A DNA stretch of 12,575 nucleotides, taken from positions 1 through 12,575 of the forward strand of contig JADFMZ010000049.1 of the NCBI GenBank assembly GCA_022563615.1, written 5' to 3'. Shown here in pieces: positions 6,690 through 12,575 of this stretch (positions are counted from its first letter, which is position 1; the number at the start of each line of letters is the position of its first letter). Origin of the DNA: Planctomycetota bacterium (GTDB lineage: Bacteria > Planctomycetota > Phycisphaerae > UBA1845). The notes below the pieces were generated by a model. The model searched no databases. It was not told the origin of the DNA and saw only the letters and a program-made list of their open reading frames with translations. Made by a program: the position numbers and the translations under genes.

Positions 6690-6893
6690 TTGATCAAGAT
6701 CAGACCACGAGGTAATGAATCCATCCAGCAGATGTTGAAACGCTTCAAACGCATGTGCCAGCGCGAAGGGCTGACACGCGACATGAAACGACACAGCTAC
6801 TACGAAAAGCCTTCCGAACGCAAGAGACGCCAAACCCGTAAGGCCGCACGCAAGGTCGAACGCGACGGCGAAATGCCACGCGGCCCTCGATAG
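6690..6893 (+). CDS. rpsU: 30S ribosomal protein bS21
   Basis: 67 aa from TTG 6690. The protein matches bS21 along its length: IKIRPRGNESIQQMLKRFKR, a basic CQREGLTRDMKRH segment, then YYEKPSERKRRQTRKAARK. It binds the 3' end of 16S rRNA in the small subunit and helps initiation. An AAAGGAG Shine-Dalgarno sequence at 6673-6679 is placed 10 nt before the TTG. The family normally starts one or two residues before IK, so TTG is preferred. The in-frame ATG at 6663 would add nine residues (VSERSAAA...) and lacks a Shine-Dalgarno sequence. The gene stands alone. Rare start codon use would lower its yield relative to other ribosomal proteins; that is inference. Confidence 0.9.
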   Translation: MIKIRPRGNESIQQMLKRFKRMCQREGLTRDMKRHSYYEKPSERKRRQTRKAARKVERDGEMPRGPR

Positions 6894-7183
6894 GCATTCC
6901 ACTTCCGATGGCGGTCGCCTGCCGTGACCAACGTCAGATCGCTCACACGTGACCGTGAAGTTCTTGCCATCCGCGGACGCTGCCTCGACCGCGAGTTTGC
7001 CGGTCGCCGTCGAAACGCCGCCTTGCCGACTCGTTCAGCGGGCCTGCCTTAGGTTCCGCCCCCCGGGACAACGCGTCGGCTGAGCTTGAGGCATCACGTT
7101 TCCACCATGCTGCGCACCGCTTGACATCCCCCTACTTCGCTCCAAGATCGACGACCAATGGTTCTCGTTTGTCGGAAATTCGC
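6894..7183. other. Intergenic region between bS21 and yjbQ-like genes
   Basis: About 290 bp. No gene is supported. A minus-strand frame in this region reads for a short distance like a protein (TGKLAVEAASADGKNFTVT, complement of about 6953-7009), but it has an upstream stop, no start and no ribosome-binding site. A CG-rich tract (7051-7080) has no clear stem. The candidate promoter at 7121 lies within it. Confidence 0.4.
7121..7148 (+). promoter_or_regulatory. Possible promoter of the yjbQ-like gene
   Basis: A perfect TTGACA (7121-7126) lies 63 nt before the chosen ATG at 7184. The best -10 at 16 nt is CAAGAT (7143-7148), only 3/6, so this is weak. The TTG of this hexamer is also an in-frame start codon, but the promoter reading fits the family's protein length better. 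Confidence 0.3.
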
Positions 7184-7591
7184 ATGACCGAACGCATGAC
7201 GATTCGTACGCGCGGGCAGGGGCTTCATGAAATCACGCGCGAGGTGCAAGCCGTCGTCGAACAAGGCGACGTGGTGGACGGCTTGTGCACCATTATGGTG
7301 CAACACACGTCAGCCAGTCTGACGATCCAGGAAAACGCCGATCCCTCCGCCAGGCGAGACCTTGAAGCGTGGCTCAGTCGCACGGTTCGGGAAAACGATC
7401 CGCTCTATACGCACACGCAGGAGGGACCGGACGATATGCCGTCGCATATCAAAGCGGCTTTGACCTCGACGACGCTTTCCATTCCCATTATCGATGGTCG
7501 GTTGGGACTTGGAACGTGGCAGGGGATCTATCTTTGGGAACACCGACACAAGGGATCGCCGCGAAACTGTCTGGTTCATGTGGGACCGTGA
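7184..7591 (+). CDS. yjbQ: YjbQ/UPF0047 family protein
   Basis: 135 aa from ATG 7184, matching the 130-140 aa usual for the family. Diagnostic motifs are present in order: GLHEITREVQ (13-22), HTSASLTIQENADP (41-54) with the conserved His41, HTQEGPDDMPSHIKAAL (77-93), then IDGRLGLGTWQGIYLWEHR (103-121). Family members form small trimeric beta-barrels with a buried His-rich site. Some, including E. coli YjbQ, have been reported to have weak thiamine-phosphate synthase activity, but the physiological role is not settled. The frame is open back to TTG 7121, but the extra 21 residues (TSPYFAPRST...) are not family-like. ATG 7196 is a near alternative. The start has only a weak GGAAA ribosome-binding site. 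The next gene follows after 73 bp on the same strand. Confidence 0.88.
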   Translation: MTERMTIRTRGQGLHEITREVQAVVEQGDVVDGLCTIMVQHTSASLTIQENADPSARRDLEAWLSRTVRENDPLYTHTQEGPDDMPSHIKAALTSTTLSIPIIDGRLGLGTWQGIYLWEHRHKGSPRNCLVHVGP

Positions 7592-7664
7592 ATCCGCAGG
7601 CGGTCCAAATGTTCTCCGCCGGCCGAGAAGTGAATCCCAAACGAAACCTGACGGTGGCGGCGAC

Positions 7665-8729
7665 ATGATCGATTTCGAATTGTTGCAGGCGCGCTTGCGG
7701 GAGGCGGTTGCCGGCGAGCGGGAGAACGACTGGCCGGCGAAGTCACTCGCCGTGCTTGCGGAGGCCGGCTGCTGGGGCCACGCCGTCGCCAAGGCCCATG
7801 GCGGGGCGGGCGTGGCGCCGATCGATCAACTGCGTACCTACGAAGTCGTGGCGTCCGCGAGCCTGACGGACGCCCTCGTCCTCACTCAACACGACGGCGC
7901 GTGTGAACTGCTCGGCGATTGCGACAATGCGGAACTTGCCGCACGTTTGCTCCCCGAATTCGCCTCAGGCCGGGCTTTGACCACCGTGGGCATCAGTCAA
8001 TTGACGACATCACGCCGCGGATCTGGACCGGCCATGACGGCCGTTGCGGACGGGGACGACTATCGACTGACAGGCGTTATGCCGTGGGTGACCAGTGCGA
8101 AGTACGCCGACCATATCGTCACCGGCGGGGTGCTGGACGACGGGCTGCAAATCCTGGCGTGCGTGCCGACCGGCGGTCACGGGCTTGTCGTCTGTGAGCC
8201 GATGGAGCTGATGGCCCTAACCGGTAGCTATACGAGTGAGGTCCGCTGTGAAGGGTTGCGCGTGCCGCCCGATCAGGTGATGCGCGGTCCGACGGGCCGC
8301 GTGCTTGCGCTTCGCGCCCCGGTCAAGCCGTTATCCGTGTCGGCCGTGGGAATCGGCGTGGCCGGTGCGATTCTCGATAGTTTTGGCGACAAGACGAAAT
8401 CCCTGCCGGATGCGGCCGTGATACTGGATGGCGACATCCCGTCCGCGTATCAATCCGTGCGCAACCGCCTTTACGATGCCGCGGATGTTCTACACGATCC
8501 ACAGGCCGAAATACCCTCCATGGAGATTCGTGTGGCGGTCAACGATCTGGTCGTGCGGCTGGCTGTCACGCTCATGACGCTTGCGAAGGGAAGCGGCTAC
8601 CTGGCGAATCGCCCGGCCGGGCGGCTCTTGCGGGAGGCGATGTTCTTTCTCGTGTGGTCCGCGCCACCGGCGGTGCAGACGGGTACCCTCCGGGCGCTGT
8701 GGGATGGCTATTCGAATTCCAAGTCGTAG
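7665..8729 (+). CDS. Short, divergent acyl-CoA dehydrogenase-like protein
   Basis: 354 aa from ATG 7665; upstream in-frame codons back to 7494 overlap the yjbQ-like gene and are not used. The acyl-CoA dehydrogenase plan is visible: an alpha-helical N-domain with LAEAGCWGHAVAKAHGGAG (31-49, the usual P..yGG.G), a beta-domain with LTTVGISQLTTSRRGSGP (105-122, in place of the canonical TEP..GSD), and DDYRLTGVMPWVTSAKYADHIV (131-152, matching K.WITNA..AD). A C-terminal helical domain ends in RLLREAMFFLVWSAPPAVQTGTLRALW. The FAD-binding motif is altered and no catalytic Glu in a YEGT-like motif is visible. The protein is about 30 residues short, so it may be a non-canonical flavoenzyme or a structural homologue. 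Start context: no strong Shine-Dalgarno sequence (GGTGG at -12). It is possibly co-transcribed with the upstream gene. Confidence 0.75.
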   Translation: MIDFELLQARLREAVAGERENDWPAKSLAVLAEAGCWGHAVAKAHGGAGVAPIDQLRTYEVVASASLTDALVLTQHDGACELLGDCDNAELAARLLPEFASGRALTTVGISQLTTSRRGSGPAMTAVADGDDYRLTGVMPWVTSAKYADHIVTGGVLDDGLQILACVPTGGHGLVVCEPMELMALTGSYTSEVRCEGLRVPPDQVMRGPTGRVLALRAPVKPLSVSAVGIGVAGAILDSFGDKTKSLPDAAVILDGDIPSAYQSVRNRLYDAADVLHDPQAEIPSMEIRVAVNDLVVRLAVTLMTLAKGSGYLANRPAGRLLREAMFFLVWSAPPAVQTGTLRALWDGYSNSKS

Positions 8730-8788
8730 TGCATGGTCTACTAGCCCCAAAACAAGCGTACAGCGATGGGCGTTCTCGTAGCGGCGCG

Positions 8789-8824
8789 GGCGGGCGGCTG
8801 GGGGCGCGGACTGTCCCGCCCGCC
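8789..8824 (+). terminator. GC-rich hairpin after the acyl-CoA dehydrogenase-like gene
   Basis: GGCGGGCGG (8789-8797) pairs perfectly with CCGCCCGCC (8816-8824) around an 18-nt loop, 59 bp after the stop at 8729. No T-tract follows, so intrinsic termination is uncertain. It could instead slow the polymerase or be a remnant at the edge of the insertion sequence. Confidence 0.4.
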
Positions 8825-8935
8825 GGGAGTGACGGTTGCGGGGCACTCGGTTGTTCTTTGGTCATGCTTGAATCTCGTACTTGTTAGGGGCCTACGCGGG
8901 CCGGGACTTCCATACCCCGGCATCAGGAAGCGAAC

Positions 8936-10483
8936 TCAACACCGCAGCGGCCGATTCACTTGCCGGCCTATGGCCTGGACGCCGCGTAAGAACACGTCCA
9001 ACCATGGATTCCAAGCCAGCACGCGATACACCAGACGCCGCCCCGTTCGAATCACCTGGGTCGGGATGTTCATAAACGCGTTGCGAAACGTCTGGAATTC
9101 CATGCGCAGCACCTTTTCCTTCTCCGACTTGTACTTCTTCCGCCACCGTCCGCACTCCGGCAACGAGAGCGCAAACCAGCTTTTCAGCGTCCACGCCAGC
9201 GACGCCATCACCATGTAGGCCCAGTTGCTCACCAGGTTGTCCACCGGCATGTCCAGCGCCCCAACGCCGCCCTTGAGCTGGCCGATCAGTTTTTCCTGAT
9301 TGCAGCGACCATTGGCCCACTTCACAATGCTTGCCGGGGTCTTGTTGCGAATGTTCGTGATGTAGAAGAAGTAACGCACGTCGTCGAACAACGCCAACTC
9401 GCCACGCTCGACCGTGAGGTTCTTGCGAACCACCACGATGCGATAGCTTCGACGGCAATGCCCCGGCGCATAGTCGAACTCGGCCACGTCTTCCGATTGA
9501 AGCCGGATGTTCTCAAACTCACGCTCCTTCACGATGGCTTCCTTGACGTTGCGAGGCCGCTTACGAGATTGGGTTTTGACGGTGTATTTCGGCTTCCGCT
9601 CGAGCGGCTTGAACGCCTTGTTTCCCAGACTTTCGGCGATCTCGACGAGATTCGGCATGGCATCGATGCCGAAGATGAATTGCACGCCCCGCCCGTGCCA
9701 GTCATCGAGGGCTTTGGCTTGCGTAAAGTCCGTATCGCCGCGAAGAAGCACGCCCTTGAATCCCGCGCCAAGGCAAAGATCGACCGCGCTGTTGAATCGC
9801 CGAGTCGCCCCTTCGTGGGACGGGCGGTTCCCGCTTCGGTTGACCAGGTAGAGCGGTTCGCCCGTGTTGTTCAGCGATATGATCAACGGCTGGTATCCCC
9901 ACTGTCCCTTGTGGGAGATGTCCATGCCCTCTTTGCACTGTCCGGTTGTTTCGGCCATCGTGCCGTCGCCGTCGATGACCGCCAGGTCGAAAAACGCCTC
10001 CGGCTGCCTACGCCAAATCCCGACGCGGACCTCGTTGATGGTCTCCATGAGAACTTCGACGTCTTCCACCTCGAAACGCCGACAGAAGTCGCCGGCGGTG
10101 GTGGGGTCGGGAATTCGCTGCGCCCCGAGGGCGTCCGCAAAGACTTCGTCGTTGCGGCGCAGTTCGATATGTTCCAGGCATTGGCCGCCGCAGAGGAGGT
10201 TGTAGGCGATATTGAGCACATGATCGGATTCATGGTAAGGCTTGTGGATTTTCAGCAAGTGTAGCCGGCGGTCGATGGCGTCGATGAGCCCGCTTTGCCG
10301 TGCAAGGGTATGCATCGCCCCGATTCCTCCGCAGGCCAGCCCGCGGGTCTTGTGCGCCAAGTCATACTTGATGTTGCTTGCCGAGAACATGGGGCGGGGC
10401 TGATCCTCCCATTCGATGTCCCGGAGCCGGTCCTGATTTTTGCGCTTGCCACGGGCGAGTTTCTTGCGTATGTTGCCGTTCAC
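8936..10483 (-). CDS. IS1380-family DDE transposase
   Basis: 515 aa from GTG 10483-10481, preceded at 8 nt by AAGGAGG (complement of 10492-10498). The frame stays open to a TTG at 10582, but that start has no ribosome-binding site. The catalytic residues are readable: IDGDGT (170-175, Asp171 or Asp173), LLRGDTDFTQ (246-255, Asp250 or 252), and NGRCNQEKLIGQLKGG (391-406, Glu397). These match the IS1380/DDE group 1 pattern (D in a GD.T motif, RGDTDF, NQE.LI.QLK). No frameshift or stop interrupts it, so the enzyme looks intact. It catalyses cut-and-paste or related transposition of its own ends. A hairpin in its leader overlaps the start (see the regulatory entry). It is the only transposase visible here, and it lies next to the truncated NACHT gene in the opposite orientation. 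Confidence 0.9.
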   Translation of the reverse strand: MNGNIRKKLARGKRKNQDRLRDIEWEDQPRPMFSASNIKYDLAHKTRGLACGGIGAMHTLARQSGLIDAIDRRLHLLKIHKPYHESDHVLNIAYNLLCGGQCLEHIELRRNDEVFADALGAQRIPDPTTAGDFCRRFEVEDVEVLMETINEVRVGIWRRQPEAFFDLAVIDGDGTMAETTGQCKEGMDISHKGQWGYQPLIISLNNTGEPLYLVNRSGNRPSHEGATRRFNSAVDLCLGAGFKGVLLRGDTDFTQAKALDDWHGRGVQFIFGIDAMPNLVEIAESLGNKAFKPLERKPKYTVKTQSRKRPRNVKEAIVKEREFENIRLQSEDVAEFDYAPGHCRRSYRIVVVRKNLTVERGELALFDDVRYFFYITNIRNKTPASIVKWANGRCNQEKLIGQLKGGVGALDMPVDNLVSNWAYMVMASLAWTLKSWFALSLPECGRWRKKYKSEKEKVLRMEFQTFRNAFMNIPTQVIRTGRRLVYRVLAWNPWLDVFLRGVQAIGRQVNRPLRC

Positions 10484-10558
10484 TCGAAATGCCTCCTTGC
10501 GTAAGAGTGCCGTTTGTTTGACACCGTACTCTAACGCGTTACTGAAGGCATTTCGAGT
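10482..10558 (-). promoter_or_regulatory. 13-bp inverted repeat that can mask the transposase ribosome-binding site
   Basis: ACTCGAAATGCCT (10482-10494) and AGGCATTTCGAGT (10546-10558) are exact reverse complements, separated by 51 nt. In the minus-strand transcript, the downstream arm covers part of the AAGGAGG Shine-Dalgarno sequence (complement of 10492-10498) and the first two bases of the GTG start. A transcript containing both arms could hide the start. A transcript beginning at the candidate promoter between them would lack the first arm. The repeat itself is exact; the function is inferred from known IS10/IS50-type read-through control. Confidence 0.6.
10528..10556 (-). promoter_or_regulatory. 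Candidate native promoter of the transposase gene
   Basis: On the minus strand, TCGAAA (complement of 10551-10556, 4/6 to TTGACA) and TAGAGT (complement of 10528-10533, 4/6 to TATAAT) are spaced by 17 nt. Transcription would begin near 10521, about 38 nt before the GTG start and after the upstream arm of the inverted repeat. The match is moderate and by eye, but the position is suggestive. Confidence 0.35.
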
Positions 10559-10600
10559 CTTTTCTTGTAAAACATCTCTCAAACTACGCTTGGCTTAGGC

Positions 10601-12575
10601 CTAGCCGCCTTGGCCCGTCATCAGACGGTTGCTCGTGAACGAAAGATCGGGCCTGTCGGAGACGACGTGGCCGAATGGCTGGTGCATTTTGTGGCCACGC
10701 GGGCCGGTGAAACTGACGTCGGTCTGGACGAGTCGTTTTTTCGCCGGGTGTTGGGAGACGGTCGGGCGATCGTGCTGCTGGACGCCCTCGACGAGGTCCC
10801 ATCGACAAAAGCGCGGCTCGTCATGCGCACGCTCATCGAAAATGCCGTCGGGGACTACGACAAGTGCCGGTTTATCGTCACCAGCCGCCCGGCCGCCTTT
10901 GTCGGCGATGTGGTACTGGCCGGTTTCGAGCAGGCCCGAATCGCTCCCCTGGAAGACGAAGCCATCGAGGCCTTTCTGGGGCGCTGGTGCCTGGCGTTGG
11001 CGGATCATAACGAGGCCGATGCAAAAGAACACCTGGACGAGCTTCTAATCCCACTGAGAAAACTCCCCGAGGTCCGGCGGATGGCCCGCAATCCGGTGAT
11101 GCTCACGGCGCTGGCCGTCGTTCACTGGAACGAGAAACGCCTACCCGAGCAGCGGGCCGAGTTGTACGAATCGATCATCGGCTGGCTGGCCAAACAGCGG
11201 CCTCATAGTGAGGGGCGGCCCAAGCCGGAACAGTGCGTCGCCCTGCTGCAAAACCTGGCGCTGGCGATGCAGGACCACCCGAAGGGTCGCCAGACGCAGG
11301 TCACTCGGCACTGGGGAGCCCGGGCCATCGCCCCGAGCTTCCGCGAGGTGCCGGAAGACGAACGTGTGTCGGCGGCCGAGAGGTTTCTTTCCGAAGAGGA
11401 GGTCGACAGCGGTATCATCGTCGGTCGAGGGGAGCACGAAATACGGTTCTGGCACCTGACGTTTCAGGAATACCTGGCCGCCCGAGGTTTGGCGGCGCAG
11501 AAGGAGAAAGTGCAGGCCGAGACACTACTGGCCACCGACAAGCTCTACGCGCAGGAGTGGCGGGAGGTGGTGCTGCTGATGGCCGGCGTGCTGCACCGCC
11601 AGGGCATCGAACGCGTCGACGGCATGTTCGAGACGATGCTCGAAAAGGTGGGTCCCAAGGCGCCGCTCAAGGCCAAGGCCCGCTGTGCGGGCCTGCTCAA
11701 CGCGATCCTGGGCGATCTGGGCCCGGTCGGCTACAAGCCGGACAACGAACGGTACGCGGCCATCGTTCGAGATGCGATGGCCGTCTTCGACGCCAAGCGG
11801 TCGAAGGGAATTCCCATCAAAGTGGCGATCGAAGCGGCCGAGGCCCGGGACGAGATCTGGCACGGCGACGGAGAACTCCACGATCCCGCATCGGCCGTTT
11901 TCAGATTCAGGGCCTTCGGCTCGGCGACAGTTCCGTTCATCGGGGAGCGGCTCTGCGCCGTGGATTGCAGCCCCGAAGAGATGCTCGTCTATGGGAACAT
12001 CCTCCGCGAAGTGGGCTGTGACCTCCCGCGCAGAACCAGGGAGCGGTTCGCGACGTCGCTCTCGGGCGCGAAGGCCGAGGACCGCGCGAAGGCGCTGGCC
12101 ACCCTCAAGAAAGCCGTCAAGGCGGCGCCAACGAGCGCCCATGCGTGGTGCTCTCTCGGGCAGAACCATGCCAAAGCGGGCGAAACCCGCAAGGCCATCC
12201 ATGCCCTGCGCAGGTCCCTGAAGCTGGACCCCGGCCAGGCAGGGGCCTGGAATGCGTTGGGGCTCGTGGTGGCGCAAAAAGGCCAACCACAAGAAGCCCG
12301 CGAAATCCTCGAACAGGGTTTTTCCCTGGTCCCCGATGCGCCGGACCTGACCAACAGCCTTGGCGTGATTGCCCGGGAGGCGGGCGCCTTAGACGATTCA
12401 ATCCGCTTCCTTGAAAAAGCCGTAACCCTCGCCCCCCGATCGGCGTTGACCCTGTCCAATCTTGGCGTCTCCCTTGCCGATGCCGGGCGATTCGAGGACG
12501 CCCTTGTCCGTTTCGAAGCGGCGCTGGCGTTGGATGACGGCAATTCCGAAGCCTGGCGCGCCTATGCCAAGCCGC
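10601..12575 (+). CDS. NACHT/STAND NTPase with TPR repeats, N-terminally truncated and open at right edge
   Basis: The frame is open from just after a stop at 10568-10570, which lies inside the insertion sequence. The first native residues I accept are LAALARH at 10601, counted here as residue 1; no start codon is claimed. Residues 57-66 (IVLLDALDEV) are the Walker B motif with Asp61 and Asp64-Glu65. FIVTSRP (91-97) is the sensor-1 strand, and RNPVMLTALAVVHW (163-176) and FWHLTFQEYLAAR (283-295) are hallmarks of the NACHT helical domains. Residues 300-490 form a helical linker with no domain that I recognise. From about 512 at least four TPR units of about 34 residues follow (AWCSLG, AWNALG, LTNSLG, TLSNLG, AWRAYA). 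The Walker A P-loop and all N-terminal effector sequence are missing. The family uses ATP-driven oligomerisation in antiphage defence. This copy is probably a remnant, expressed only if the insertion sequence supplies signals. It could also be treated as a pseudogene. Confidence 0.8.

Larger units (their letters stand above)
8891..10599 (-). mobile_element. IS1380-family insertion sequence
   Basis: About 1.7 kb, carrying one transposase read on the minus strand. The ends were set from the CCTA tips that are typical of this family. The left tip is CCTACGCGGGCC (8891-8902) and the right tip, read inward, is CCTAAGCCAAGCG (complement of 10587-10599). The tips agree at 10 of their first 19 positions (CCTA.GC....CG....TT). 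The stop lies 45 bp from the left tip and the GTG start 116 bp from the right tip. The family usually makes 4-5 bp target duplications, but the flanks (GGGG and CCTA) do not match. The element therefore probably suffered a flanking deletion or recombination. The ends are tentative. Confidence 0.6.

Noticed and set aside
6902..7036. Short minus-strand stretch that reads like a protein fragment
   Set aside because: A stop lies upstream and it runs into the antisense of bS21. No start or ribosome-binding site. A decayed gene cannot be excluded but is not supported.
9458..10264. Long open frame (268 codons) on the plus strand within the transposase
   Set aside because: It is antisense to an intact transposase with all catalytic motifs. 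GC-rich codon use often leaves the opposite strand open. No ribosome-binding site or family resemblance.
11525..12292. Open frame of 255 codons on the minus strand in the NACHT-TPR region
   Set aside because: The plus-strand frame has clear NACHT and TPR motifs. The antisense frame resembles nothing.
1..12575. CRISPR array, tRNA, rRNA, retron or phage genes
   Set aside because: No regularly spaced direct repeats, no cloverleaf or rRNA motifs, and no reverse transcriptase or structural phage proteins were found on reading both strands.

Overview
The window looks like a chromosomal piece of an uncultured, GC-rich bacterium, most likely a planctomycete (Planctomycetota, perhaps Phycisphaerae-like). 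This is inferred from a secreted right-handed beta-helix protein with a C-terminal planctomycete-style Asp-rich, dockerin-like module, from a secreted YWTD-repeat protein, and from the general style of the genes. There is no rRNA or other marker to confirm the lineage.

Layout. 1-760 (-): start of a secreted YWTD (LDL-receptor class B type) beta-propeller protein that runs off the left edge, with a good promoter candidate. 761-1418: non-coding. 1419-2389 (+): a conserved four-helix membrane protein followed at 14 bp by a VOC/glyoxalase-fold protein. 5121-2535 (-): a beta-helix secreted protein, an isoprenylcysteine-methyltransferase-like membrane enzyme and a second VOC protein. 5743-5217 (-): two small orphan genes joined by an ATGA stop/start overlap. 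6234-5842 (-): a single-domain FHA protein. 6690-6893 (+): ribosomal protein bS21, apparently with a TTG start. 7184-8729 (+): a YjbQ/UPF0047 protein and a short, atypical acyl-CoA-dehydrogenase-like protein. 8891-10599: an IS1380-family insertion sequence with its transposase on the minus strand. 10601-12575 (+): the C-terminal part of a NACHT (STAND) NTPase with TPR repeats, running off the right edge.

The most interesting region is the right third. The NACHT-TPR protein has the architecture of bacterial NLR-like (bNACHT/Avs-style) defence proteins. Its reading frame starts abruptly at the outer end of the insertion sequence, at the place where the residues just after the Walker A P-loop should lie. 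The N-terminal effector and the P-loop are not found on the other side of the element and no target duplication is visible. The gene therefore seems to have been beheaded by an insertion followed by a deletion or recombination. A second notable feature is a perfect 13-bp inverted repeat in the transposase leader. One arm covers the Shine-Dalgarno sequence and the GTG start, while a candidate native promoter starts transcription inside the second arm. This is the layout expected if read-through transcripts from outside are translationally blocked.

The remaining genes are mostly housekeeping or conserved hypotheticals. Two of them (the left-edge YWTD gene and the NACHT gene) are open at a window edge. 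Start codons were chosen here from ribosome-binding sites, family lengths and overlaps. No tRNA, rRNA, CRISPR array or phage gene was recognised.
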